DNA from: Streptomyces pacificus
Lineage (GTDB): Bacteria; Actinomycetota; Actinomycetes; Streptomycetales; Streptomycetaceae
DNA length: 64,000 nt
Assembly: GCF_011766325.1 (NCBI RefSeq)
Contig: NZ_BLLG01000002.1
Span: 62,001-126,000, forward strand
Direction of reading: 5' to 3'
The first letter of the stretch is position 1. Each line of letters begins with the position of its first letter. The translations under genes and the position numbers were made by a program. Below are positions 38,557 through 47,020 of this stretch, in pieces. A model generated the notes under the pieces. The model had not been told where the DNA came from and did not search any database. It was given only the letters and a program-made list of their open reading frames with translations.

Positions 38557-39918
38557 ATGCCTCGCCCCCTGCGGGTAGCTGTCGTAGGAGCCGGACCCGC
38601 GGGGATCTACGCCGCCGATGCCCTGCTGAAGTCCGAGGCCGCCGCCGACCCGGGCGTGTCCATCGACTTCTTCGAGCGGCTGCCCGCCCCCTTCGGCCTG
38701 ATCCGGTACGGCGTGGCGCCCGACCACCCGCGGATCAAGGGGATCATCACCGCGCTGCACCAGGTGCTCGACAAGCCGCAGATCCGGGTGTTCGGCAACG
38801 TCGACTACCCCGGTGACATCGGCCTCGACGACCTCCGCGCCTTCTACGACGCGGTCGTCTTCTCCACGGGAGCCAACGCCGACCGGGCGCTCGGCATACC
38901 CGGTATCGACCTCGACGGCTCGTACGGCGCGGCGGACTTCGTGTCCTGGTACGACGGCCACCCGGACGTGGCCCGCACCTGGCCGCTGGAGGCGGAGAAG
39001 GTGGCGGTGCTCGGCGTCGGCAACGTCGCTCTCGACGTGGCGCGCATCCTCGCCAAGACCGCCGACGAGCTGCTGCCGACGGAGATCCCGCCGAACGTGT
39101 ACGGCGGTCTGGCCGCGAACAAGGCCCGCGAGATCCACGTGTTCGGGCGTCGCGGCCCCGCGCAGGCGAAGTTCAGCCCCATGGAACTGCGCGAGCTGGA
39201 CCACTCCCCCAGCATCGAGGTCATCGTCAACCCCGAGGACATCGACTACGACGAGGGATCCATCGCCACGCGCCGCGCCAGCAAGCAGGCGGACATGGTC
39301 GCCAAGACCCTGGAGAACTGGGCGATCCGCGACACCGGCGACCGGCCGCACAAGCTGTTCCTGCACTTCTTCGAGTCCCCGGTTGAAGTCCTGGGCCAAG
39401 GCGGCAGGGTGTCGGGGCTGCGCACCGAGCGGACGGCCCTGGACGGCAGCGGGAACGTCACCGGTACGGGAGAGTTCCGCGACTGGGACGTGCAAGCGGT
39501 GTACCGCGCGGTCGGCTACCTCTCCGAGGAGATCCCCAAGCTGCCCTTCGACCTCGGCAGCGGCACGGTGCCGCACGAGGCAGGCCGCGTCGTCGAGGCC
39601 GGACGGCATCTGCCGTCGGCATACGTCACCGGATGGATCAAGCGCGGCCCCGTCGGCCTCATCGGCCACACCAAGGGCGACGCCAACGAGACGGTCGCGA
39701 GTCTGCTCGACGACCACGCCAACGACCGCCTGCACACACCGCCCGCGCCGGAACCGGAGGCTGTCCTCGCCTTCCTCCGGGAACGGAACGTCCGCTACAC
39801 CACCTGGGACGGCTGGTACCGGCTGGACGCGGCAGAACGCGCGCTGGGCGAACCCGAGGGCCGCGCACGCGTGAAGATCGTGGACCGGGAGGGGATGCTC
39901 CACGCGAGCGGTGCCTGA
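38557..39918 (+). CDS. fprA: FprA-type ferredoxin/adrenodoxin-NADP+ reductase
   Basis: 453 residues starting MPRPLRVAVVGAGPAGIYAA, with the adrenodoxin-reductase blocks FFERLPAPFGLIRYGVAPDH, NPED... and GRRGPAQAKFSPMELREL, and the C-terminal YVTGWIKRGPVGLIGHTKGD that is diagnostic of this family. NADPH motif: AVLGVGNVALDVARIL. It transfers electrons between NADPH and ferredoxins feeding P450s or other enzymes. Its length and motif order fit the mycobacterial FprA type. It is preceded by an iron-box-like site. Downstream lies a 715-bp gap with an IS3 remnant. Confidence 0.92.
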   Translation: MPRPLRVAVVGAGPAGIYAADALLKSEAAADPGVSIDFFERLPAPFGLIRYGVAPDHPRIKGIITALHQVLDKPQIRVFGNVDYPGDIGLDDLRAFYDAVVFSTGANADRALGIPGIDLDGSYGAADFVSWYDGHPDVARTWPLEAEKVAVLGVGNVALDVARILAKTADELLPTEIPPNVYGGLAANKAREIHVFGRRGPAQAKFSPMELRELDHSPSIEVIVNPEDIDYDEGSIATRRASKQADMVAKTLENWAIRDTGDRPHKLFLHFFESPVEVLGQGGRVSGLRTERTALDGSGNVTGTGEFRDWDVQAVYRAVGYLSEEIPKLPFDLGSGTVPHEAGRVVEAGRHLPSAYVTGWIKRGPVGLIGHTKGDANETVASLLDDHANDRLHTPPAPEPEAVLAFLRERNVRYTTWDGWYRLDAAERALGEPEGRARVKIVDREGMLHASGA

Positions 39919-40633
39919 CACTTGATCGCGCACCCGTCGCGGGCGGCCTTGACGGATACTCCGCGCCAGTGACGCCTGACCAGGTCCGGGGCCTGTGCCG
40001 GGTCGGCCCGGCGGCCGGGGAGCCGCCGGGCCGCACCGCCGCCCGGTTGCCTGCGCCGTGCCCGGGGCACCCCGGGCCGGGCGACCGGCCTGCTGACCCG
40101 CCGCGCGGTCCCACCGGGAAGCGGCCCGGCATCGGACCATATGGCGATCCCGGCTGCCGGGAGGTCGCGCGGTGGCGTTTCCCACCGGCCCCGGCGTGGC
40201 ACCGCGCACGGAACCGCGCACGGGCAGCCTCCTCGGCGCGACTTCAATATCGCGTTCGCCCGGCGCAGTTCCTTCACCTCCCGCTCCAGCTCGGCGATGC
40301 GAGCGGCGTCCTGGCTGGTGGTACCGGGACAGGAGCCACCGTCGGTCTCGGCCTGCTTGACCCAGGTCCCCAGGCCACAGCACCCACACATACGGCAGGA
40401 GGGCCCTCATTCTGTCGTCCACAGGCCCGCCTATCGGGCGGTGGGTCCAGGCTCAGGAGCAGCAGAGAATGATGTTATGGCTGGTCGGGCACACAGCGGG
40501 CCATTGACATATGCCAGGTGCACCACCGTATCGAGTGTTGCCAAATCCCTTACACACCCCCGTTACCTGTGCAACAGTCGTAACCGGTCTTTTGCCGAGA
40601 CCTGGCCATGCCGCGCCTGCATCGGAGTACGAC
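39919..40633. other. 715-bp intergenic region with IS3 fossil
   Basis: It holds the transposase remnant at 40242-40373 and the promoter region of the PP2C gene (AT-richer from about 40490). A TTGACA-like element lies at 40504, but the spacing to a -10 is unclear. No intact gene and no terminal inverted repeats of the lost element were identified. Confidence 0.6.
40242..40373 (-). pseudogene. Remnant of an IS3-family transposase OrfA
   Basis: On the minus strand a 43-residue stretch reads GLGTWVKQAETDGGS, then DAARIAELEREVKELRRANAILK. This is the conserved coiled-coil/leucine-zipper segment of IS3-family OrfA proteins (typically ...LRRANEILKRASAFFA). It lacks the upstream HTH and everything after ILK; no OrfB is present. 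So it is an old, truncated fossil, not an active element. Confidence 0.8.
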
Positions 40634-42082
40634 ATGCCGTCCCATCTGTTCGCGGACCGTCCCGCCCCGCAGCCTCCACGGCGTGAATCGGTGGACGAAC
40701 TCATCTCGCAGACCCGGCGGCTGCGCGGAGACGTGGACGCGGTCCGGCGGGACGCAGCGGTGGATGAGGACGATCCTCAGGGACGCTGGCAGCGGGCCCT
40801 GTGCGACCTGGCGGTGCACCAGCTCGACGATCTCTGGGGTCACTTGGGACAGCTCAAGGAAGGGCTTCCCGCCCTGCCGGAGCCCCAGGACCCGCCCGGC
40901 AGGGACGAGCAGCTCCGGTACGGGGAACCGCCGCGGCGCCGGGACTCACTGCTCAGCCGGGTGGGCAGTGCCGAGTGGAACCTGCTGACGGACGAGGTGA
41001 GTTGGTCCGAGGAGCTGCACCGGATCTTCGGACGCCCCGCCGCCGGCGACCCGATGACGCTGGACGAGCTGCCGTCCGTGGTGTTCGCCGAGGACCAGGG
41101 CTTACTCACCGGGATGGTGACGGACTGCCTGGTCGACGGAAAGCCGATCGACGGGGAGTTCCGCATCGTCCGCGCTGACGGACGCGTCCGTACGCTCCAT
41201 ATGATGGGGGAGCCGGTCCTCGACGCCGACGGCTGCACGGCCTCGATGTGGGCGGTCCTCCGCGACGTCAGCGAACTGCGGAGATCCCAGAGGGCGGTGC
41301 GCGAATCGCAGGACACGCTCAGCCGACGGCAGCACATCGACCGGACCGAGCGCCGTGTGGCGACGGAGGTGCACGAAGCGGTCCTCCCGCCCTGGCGCGG
41401 AGTGCGCGCACTCCCCGGGAGCGGTCCGGCGGCACTGGAACTGGCGGGTCACCACCTGGCGTCTCCACGGGAGGCATTCACCGGCAGCCAGTGGCTCGAC
41501 GCCCAAGAACTTCCCGAGGCGCGGGCACTGTTGAGCGTGGGGGATCTGACCGGGCAGGGGATCGCCGCGACCTCCACCCTGGCGATGCTGATGGGTGCCC
41601 TGCGGGCGCTCGCCGCGGCGGGCATCCGTCCCGGACCGCTGATGGGCCGGCTCAACGCGCTGCTGGACTCCTCCGCGCAGCCCACGCTCGCGAGCACCGT
41701 CTGCTGCCAGTACGACCCTGCGAGCCGGATGCTCACCTGGGCACAGGCGGGACACCCTGCCCCGCTGCTGTTCCGCGGCGGCACGGGGCGCGCGCTGCCC
41801 CAGCAGGACGGCGCCCTGCTGGGAGCGAGGACCGCAGGGGTGTACGGGCAGGCCGAGATCGTCCTGCTGCCCGGCGATGTGCTGGTTCTCCACACGGACG
41901 GGCTGACCAGGGGGACGGGATCCACCGATGACAGCCCTGGACACGAGCGTCTGCTCTCCCTCGCCCCCGGCCTCACCGTCGCCCGGAGCGCACAGGACTG
42001 CGTGCGGCTGATCATCAAGGAGCTCGACGCGGCCGAACGTCAGCACGACGCCTCGGTGATGGTGGCCAGGGTCGCCCGATAG
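40634..42082 (+). CDS. PAS-domain PP2C/SpoIIE-family serine phosphatase (TTA-containing)
   Basis: 482 residues from the ATG at 40634. Residues about 100-215 form a PAS sensor (SAEWNLLTDEVSWSEELHRI, GEFRIVRADGRVRTLHMMGE). About 255-480 is a SpoIIE/PP2C domain (LLSVGDLTGQGIAATSTLAM, MLTWAQAGHPAPLLFRGGTG, DVLVLHTDGLTRG), with metal-binding aspartates in VGD and HTD. These proteins dephosphorylate anti-sigma antagonists to release sigma factors. Codon 157 is TTA (41102-41104), so translation is expected to need the bldA tRNA and to be delayed to development. No anti-sigma gene is adjacent. Confidence 0.88.
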   Translation: MPSHLFADRPAPQPPRRESVDELISQTRRLRGDVDAVRRDAAVDEDDPQGRWQRALCDLAVHQLDDLWGHLGQLKEGLPALPEPQDPPGRDEQLRYGEPPRRRDSLLSRVGSAEWNLLTDEVSWSEELHRIFGRPAAGDPMTLDELPSVVFAEDQGLLTGMVTDCLVDGKPIDGEFRIVRADGRVRTLHMMGEPVLDADGCTASMWAVLRDVSELRRSQRAVRESQDTLSRRQHIDRTERRVATEVHEAVLPPWRGVRALPGSGPAALELAGHHLASPREAFTGSQWLDAQELPEARALLSVGDLTGQGIAATSTLAMLMGALRALAAAGIRPGPLMGRLNALLDSSAQPTLASTVCCQYDPASRMLTWAQAGHPAPLLFRGGTGRALPQQDGALLGARTAGVYGQAEIVLLPGDVLVLHTDGLTRGTGSTDDSPGHERLLSLAPGLTVARSAQDCVRLIIKELDAAERQHDASVMVARVAR

Positions 42083-42272
42083 ACGTGAGGAAACCGCTCG
42101 ACGGGCCGACTCACCCGTCAGAGTGGGGGCGGTGTGGGTGTCTTCGTTGTTTGGGCTTCTTCGGGCGGCACGCTCCCTCCACCGCGACCCGCAGCGGCGG
42201 TCGCGCAGGAATACCCAGTCGCTCGGGCACGGCCTCTCTCGCCGACTTCAGCCGTCAATCGCCATCCGCCGG

Positions 42273-42300
42273 CAGTCAGCAGTCAGCAGTCAGCAGTCAG
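42273..42300. repeat. Tandem heptamer (CAGTCAG)x4
   Basis: Four exact 7-bp units plus CAG, in the 246-bp non-coding gap between the PP2C gene and the convergent NsdA-like gene (28 bp past the latter's stop). Confidence 0.9.
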
Positions 42301-42328
42301 CAGAAGCGTGCCCGTTCCCCGGCACGGC

Positions 42329-43822
42329 TCAGACCCTGACGCTCCGCGCCGTCCTGGAGGGGCTGTTGGGCAGCGCAAGCTCGATTTCCTCACGCAGGTT
42401 CTCGATCTTCGCATAGCCCGAGAACTGACCGGTGAGGCGGTACATCTCCCGTAGCCGGTCCCAGGTACGGTGCGACGAGGTCTCGCCCATCGACACCAGC
42501 GCCAGCCGGGCGTATCTGTCCGCCTGTTCCGGGTCGTCGGCGATGAAGCACGCCGACGCCATGGAGATGTAGTCGAAGATCTTCGACCGCTGGCGACCGC
42601 TCTCCCTGATTTCCAACGCCCGCTTGGCGTGGCGCTGAGCGATACCGGCGACAGCCGGATCGTGCTCGGCAAGCGTGCGGTAGGCCAGCGCCTGCATGCC
42701 GTGCAGGTCCGCCTCGTCGAACATCTGCATCCAACTCGGCGGCGGCACGTCCCCCTTGTCGGAGACGAACAGGTCCTCCGCCTCGCCCAGGGCCCGGCGC
42801 ATGGCCTGGGCACGGCCCATGGAGGCCTGTGCCCAGGCTTCGATGGTGTGCAGCATCGCCCGTGTGCGGGGCAGCGTCGTCTCGCCGGAGCCGGACCTGG
42901 CGAGCTTCATCAGATCGAGGGCGTCGTCCGGTCGGCCCAGATGCACCATCTGGCGGGCGGCCCTGGAGAGGGCCTCCCCGGCGCGGGGCCGGTCGCCGCC
43001 CTCGCGCGCCGCGTGAGCGGCGATCACGAAGTACTTCTGGGCAGTGGGCTCGAGGCCCACATCGTGGGACATCCAGCCGGCGAGCACGGCGAGGTTGGCG
43101 GCCACACCCCACAGGCGGCGCTGGAGGTGGTCGGGGTGCCGGTAGGCGAGCATGCCGCCCACCTCGTTGAGCTGGCCCACCACGGCCTTGCGCTGGAGCC
43201 CGCCGCCGCGGGAGGCGTCCCAGGCGCGGAACACCTCCACGGAGCGCTCGAGCGCGTCGATCTCCTGCGACCCGATGGGAGCGGCCTCGTAGCGGTCGAA
43301 CCCGGCGGGGTCCGCGTGCAGGAGGTCGTGGGCACGAGGGGGGTGGGTGGCGAGAGCGGGGTCGGTGTGCAGCCAGTCGTGCATGGCGCTGCTGAGTGCG
43401 GAGCCTGCGGCGAGCGCGGCGCCCGCGCCCACCAAGCCGCGTCGGTTGAGCATGAGGTCCATTCCCGTGAATTCGGTGAGGACCGCCGCCGTACGCTCGG
43501 GTGCCCAGGGCAGTTCGTCGGGGTGGCCGGGGCCCCCGGCCTCCCTTCGCTTGCGCGTGCGCCCGTGCCGTACGAATCCGAGGTCCTCCATGGTCACGAC
43601 ACGGCCGAGTCGCTCGGTGAACAGGGCCGCCAGCACCTTCGGTACGGGATCGCGCGGGGATTCCCCCATGTCGATCCATCTCCGGACCCGCGAGGTGTCG
43701 GTCGCCAGTTGCGGGTGGCCCATGGCCGCCGCCTGCCGGTTCACGAGCCGCGCGAGCTCGCCCTTGGACCAGCCGGCGAGGCCGAACAGGTCCGCGAGAC
43801 GGGTGTTGGGTTCTCCGGTCAC
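42329..43822 (-). CDS. NsdA/NsdB-like regulator with TPR repeats
   Basis: 497 residues. An N-terminal HTH-like segment (LADLFGLAGWSKGELARLVN, then DTSRVRRWIDMGESPRDPVP) is followed by a twin-Arg-like/hydrophobic stretch (NRRGLVGAGAALAAGSALSS) and a long alpha-helical region of TPR-type repeats (AQKYFVIAAHAAREGGDRPR, QMVHLGRPDDALDLMKLARS, YARLALVSMGETSSHRTWDR). This is the architecture of the Streptomyces NsdA/NsdB family, whose members negatively affect differentiation and antibiotic production. It is divergent from a TTA-containing kinase-fold gene. Subfamily call is moderate. Confidence 0.8.
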   Translation of the reverse strand: MTGEPNTRLADLFGLAGWSKGELARLVNRQAAAMGHPQLATDTSRVRRWIDMGESPRDPVPKVLAALFTERLGRVVTMEDLGFVRHGRTRKRREAGGPGHPDELPWAPERTAAVLTEFTGMDLMLNRRGLVGAGAALAAGSALSSAMHDWLHTDPALATHPPRAHDLLHADPAGFDRYEAAPIGSQEIDALERSVEVFRAWDASRGGGLQRKAVVGQLNEVGGMLAYRHPDHLQRRLWGVAANLAVLAGWMSHDVGLEPTAQKYFVIAAHAAREGGDRPRAGEALSRAARQMVHLGRPDDALDLMKLARSGSGETTLPRTRAMLHTIEAWAQASMGRAQAMRRALGEAEDLFVSDKGDVPPPSWMQMFDEADLHGMQALAYRTLAEHDPAVAGIAQRHAKRALEIRESGRQRSKIFDYISMASACFIADDPEQADRYARLALVSMGETSSHRTWDRLREMYRLTGQFSGYAKIENLREEIELALPNSPSRTARSVRV

Positions 43823-43883
43823 GTCAAGCCCCCAGGATCTCGGCTGAGTTGACAGTAGCCCCCTGTCAGATGCGCCGCGACTA

Positions 43884-43910
43884 TTCGCCAGGGTTCGCCA
43901 GGGTTCGCCA
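43884..43910. repeat. Tandem decamer (TTCGCCAGGG)x2.7
   Basis: Two full units and TTCGCCA in the divergent promoter between the NsdA-like and kinase-fold genes. With a 10-bp period it could present aligned sites to a regulator. Confidence 0.8.
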
Positions 43911-44054
43911 CATGGTGTGCCACCCGTGGGTCGGTGTCAGGTAGGAAAGCGCCACCCCGCCCCGGGAGCACCACGCATTCCCCAGGGTGCCGAAGGCTTC
44001 CGGGGCGGGGCCGCGCACGCGAGTTGTCGGCACACGAAGGGATCTGTATCGCCC

Positions 44055-45173
44055 ATGTACACAGCATCGTCCTCCGTGTCCGCCCCGCCCCGGCCGCGCA
44101 CCCTCCAGGCAGGCGGCGGGCCGTTGCTCGAGCCCTCCACGACCGGCAGGAACCGGCGGTGGCCGGGAGCATCCGGCCAACCGCTCAGCGGGAGAATCGA
44201 CCTGTCCGGACCGCAGGGCGCGCAGCTGCGCATGGCGATCGCCTCGGTGCACCGCATCTGCCCGGAGTTCAACCCGGTGCAGGTGCTGCGCAGGAGCGGT
44301 CGCTCGGTGCTGCTCGTCGGCATGACGGGGCGGACCACGGCCGTCGCGAAATGCTTACTGGACCAGTCGCCGGCCTGGGCGGAGCGCTTCCGGCACGAGA
44401 TAGCGGCATACCGTGCGTTCGTCCGGCACCGGCCACCGGTGCGTGTGCCCCGGCTGATCGCCGCGGACCCGGAGAACTGCACGCTGGTCGTCGAGCGGAT
44501 GCCGGGACGCCCCGCGGCCCTCGCCCGGCACCCCTCCGAGGCACCGCCGCGCGCCGACGTCCGTGCCGCGCTCGGGGCCGTCGCCCGGCTGAACGCGTGG
44601 CGGCCGCCGGCCGGGACGTTCGACGCGCCGCTGGACTACGCGTCGCGGTTCGCCCGGTACCACGAGCTCGGTCTGTTCACGGACCGTGATCTGGGTGATC
44701 TGCAGAAGTTGCTGCACGGGCTCGCGCACCACGGTGGGCGGCAGGGTGGACTGGGGCAGTTCTGCCACGGCGACGCGCTGCTGTCGAACATCCTCCTCGC
44801 GCCGACGGGTCCGGTACTCGTCGACTGGGAGCACGCGGGCTGGTATCTGCCGGGGTACGACCTGGCGACCCTGTGGGCGGTACTGGGCGACGCCCCGGGG
44901 GCACGGCGCCAGGTCAGCCAGCTGGCCCAGCAGTCGGGCCCGGCGGCGCGCGACGCCTTCCTGGTGAACCTGATGCTGGTGCTGACGAGAGAGATCAGAA
45001 CCTACGAGACGGCGGTGCAGCGGACGATGCGGGAGGCGCCGCCGGCCGGCACCGTCCCGCCGCCGCACACCGGACTCTCCTCCGGAGAAGAGCAGCGGCT
45101 GCTGTTGCGGCGGTTGCACGACGACTGCGCGCTGGCACGGCGGGCCGTGCGCGCGGCGGTCGGCACGCGCTGA
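44055..45173 (+). CDS. Aminoglycoside phosphotransferase (APH)-family kinase-fold protein (TTA-containing)
   Basis: 372 residues from the ATG at 44055. The APH/choline-kinase fold is shown by the nucleotide-lobe lysine region ([11 protein letters not shown]), the catalytic loop [20 protein letters not shown] (HGD..N) and the DFG-like [20 protein letters not shown]. Substrate is unknown; resistance cannot be concluded, as this family also includes regulatory and housekeeping kinases. The leading 60 residues are disordered. Codon 101 is TTA (44355-44357), implying bldA-dependent, late translation. It is divergent from the NsdA-like regulator. Confidence 0.85.
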   Translation: MYTASSSVSAPPRPRTLQAGGGPLLEPSTTGRNRRWPGASGQPLSGRIDLSGPQGAQLRMAIASVHRICPEFNPVQVLRRSGRSVLLVGMTGRTTAVAKCLLDQSPAWAERFRHEIAAYRAFVRHRPPVRVPRLIAADPENCTLVVERMPGRPAALARHPSEAPPRADVRAALGAVARLNAWRPPAGTFDAPLDYASRFARYHELGLFTDRDLGDLQKLLHGLAHHGGRQGGLGQFCHGDALLSNILLAPTGPVLVDWEHAGWYLPGYDLATLWAVLGDAPGARRQVSQLAQQSGPAARDAFLVNLMLVLTREIRTYETAVQRTMREAPPAGTVPPPHTGLSSGEEQRLLLRRLHDDCALARRAVRAAVGTR

Positions 45174-45634
45174 CCGCGACGAGGGGGAAGAGCGCTGTGC
45201 GCCCGCTGCCGACACACCGGGCGCGCAGCGCTCTGTCGTCTGCCCGGGGCGCGTCGCCCCCGGGCATGCGGCGGCTTCCGTACGGTTTCCCGTGCCCGCC
45301 GCGACAGGCATAGCGCTGCACCTGCCGTCCCCACTATCCGCACTATCTGTCCGCCGCCCTCGCCGCAGGCAGACTCCGGCGGTGAGTCCGCGGCTCTCAC
45401 CTGCGGACGGATCGCGGGGGCTGCCCACCGTGGAGCGCGAGGCGCGGTCCCCGGTCGCGGTCAGCCGTGCGAGGCGTCCCGCACCGGGAAACGCGTGACG
45501 GCCCCGTGGCCGGTTCCGGCGGCAGGGCAAGCCGGCTCCCGGCACGGCTGGTTCACCCCTGTAGGGTCGGGTGCGGCTGGACCGATACGCACAGGGCGGC
45601 CGCTCGGCCGACCCCGGACGGAGGCACGACCCCC
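45174..45634. other. 461-bp intergenic region
   Basis: It starts with a strong terminator (45189-45234) and otherwise contains GC-rich DNA and the promoter of the universal stress protein gene (GACGGAGGCACGAC is its ribosome binding site region). No gene seen. Confidence 0.6.
45189..45234 (+). terminator. Hairpin terminator after the kinase-fold gene
   Basis: 17-bp arms AGAGCGCTGTGCGCCCG (45189-45205) and CGGGCGCGCAGCGCTCT (45218-45234) with one G-U type pair and a 12-nt loop, 15 bp past the stop. Confidence 0.88.
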
Positions 45635-46522
45635 ATGGCCCGATGCATCACCGCAGGAGTGGACGGATCGCCGGAGAGCCGGGCGGCGGTGTACTGGGCG
45701 GCACGCGAGGCGGCCCTCCGCGGGCTTCCCCTCCGGCTGGTGCACGCATGGCTGTGGCAGCCGCTCGACGTTCCGATCGTTCAGGACCGGGAGGCCCAGG
45801 CAGAGGCCGCCGAGGGCCTGCTGCGGGAGGCGGAGTCGGAGATCGTCCGGCAGTTCCCCGAGGTGCCGGTGTCCGCCGAGGTGGTCCAGGAGACCGCGGT
45901 GGCGGCGCTTGCCGGGGAGGCCGAGCACGCGACGATGCTGGCGCTGGGCTCGCGCGGGTACGGCGCGGTCGTCGGTTTCCTCGTCGGCTCCTACGGCCAG
46001 CAGGTGATCGCCTCCGCTACCTGCCCCGTCGTCGCCGTGCGCGCACCCGCCGGGGAGGATCAGGACGCGGTCCCCGAGGCAGGCGGGGGCGACGAGGTCG
46101 TGGTGGGGCAGCAGGGCTCGCCGGAGGACTGCGACGCGGTCCTGGGTTTCGCTTTCGAGACCGCCGCCGCACACGGAGTGGGACTGCGTGCGGTGCGGGC
46201 ATGGAGCCTGCCGACCCTCTACACCTACAGCCCGGCGTCGATGGCGCTCGCCGACGCGGCAGGGGGCCTGGAGCCGTTCGAGCGCAAGGCGCTGGCGGAG
46301 GCGCTGCAACCCTGGCGGGAGCGCTACCCGGAGGTGCCGGTCACGGAGCATGTCGAGATCGGCAGCGCGGGGCAGGTGCTGGTGTCCGCCACCGCCCGTG
46401 CGCGGCTGCTGGTGGTGGGGCGCCGAGCGCGCCGCTCCCCCGTCGGTTCGCGGATCGGGTCCGTCGCCCATGCAGCGCTGCACCACGCGCCCTGCCCCGT
46501 GGCGGTCGTGCCGCCGGCCTGA
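45635..46522 (+). CDS. Universal stress protein, two UspA domains
   Basis: 295 residues from the ATG at 45635. Two tandem UspA folds are seen: the first (2-140) with VDGSPESRAAVYWAAREAAL and the ATP-binding loop GSRGYGAVVGFLVGSYGQQV; the second (155-295) with GSPEDCDAVLGFAFETAAAH and GRRARRSPVGSRIGSVAHAA, whose G-2x-G-9x-G(S) pattern is less typical. UspA tandem proteins are cytoplasmic and ATP-binding and help survival in non-growing or stressed cells. It stands alone with an independent promoter. Confidence 0.92.
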   Translation: MARCITAGVDGSPESRAAVYWAAREAALRGLPLRLVHAWLWQPLDVPIVQDREAQAEAAEGLLREAESEIVRQFPEVPVSAEVVQETAVAALAGEAEHATMLALGSRGYGAVVGFLVGSYGQQVIASATCPVVAVRAPAGEDQDAVPEAGGGDEVVVGQQGSPEDCDAVLGFAFETAAAHGVGLRAVRAWSLPTLYTYSPASMALADAAGGLEPFERKALAEALQPWRERYPEVPVTEHVEIGSAGQVLVSATARARLLVVGRRARRSPVGSRIGSVAHAALHHAPCPVAVVPPA

Positions 46523-47020
46523 GCCCGGTGCGACGGCGGGCGGAACTCCGCTCGCGCCGGCCGGTCCGGCACCGCCCGCCCGGCCGCGGTGCCTGTGTCC
46601 GGAGCGTCCGGCCGCGGTGCCCGAGGAGGAGAAGCGGGTGCCGTCCGGCCGTGTCGCGACGACCCGCCCCCCAGGGACCGCCGGCCCACTCCACCGACGT
46701 GCCGTACGGCCGCGTGCCCGCCGTTCCCACACGGGCCGGCACGGGCCGGCACGGGCCGGCACGGGCCGGCACGGGCCGACGCCGACTGCCCATGGCTGAA
46801 GCCGACCGACACCGGCCAACGCCGACCGACGTGACCGATTCGCCTGGGTGCGGCCGCCGAAGGCCGGGATCGGCGGGGCTGAACGCCGACCGAAACGCAC
46901 AGAAGCGCACAGGCACACACAGACGCGCATTTCGCTGTCGCCGAGCCTCTTTGACGGATCGTCCGGGAGCCGCTACCCCTGTACGGGTCCCTCGGGCACC
47001 ATCCGCCACTGGAGGCTGCA
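46523..47020. other. 498-bp intergenic region with decamer array
   Basis: No gene seen. The centre holds the ACGGGCCGGC array (46731-46780) and related degenerate CCGAC/CGGCC units to about 46850. The last 100 bp are AT-richer with A-rich CACACACAGACGC sequence and carry the promoter and the GGAGG site of the amidase gene. Confidence 0.6.
46731..46780. repeat. Tandem decamer array (ACGGGCCGGC)x5
   Basis: Four exact units of ACGGGCCGGC (46731-46770) and a fifth differing at one base (46771-46780), in non-coding DNA. The unit is nearly self-complementary (GGCC core), so multi-branched folding is possible. Confidence 0.92.

Noticed and set aside
38269..40422. 717-codon minus-strand frame
   Set aside because: Antisense to the FprA-type gene, without motifs. 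Only the short IS3 OrfA-like segment near 40242-40373, in a different minus-strand frame, was kept.
44055..45173. Calling the kinase-fold gene an aminoglycoside-resistance gene
   Set aside because: The HGD...N and VDWE motifs show only the fold; context (NsdA-like neighbour, TTA codon) points to regulation, and no specific resistance subfamily is evident.
46731..46780. Possible CRISPR array
   Set aside because: Units of 10 bp without spacers; CRISPR repeats are 23 bp or longer with unique spacers. The same applies to the other tandem arrays.
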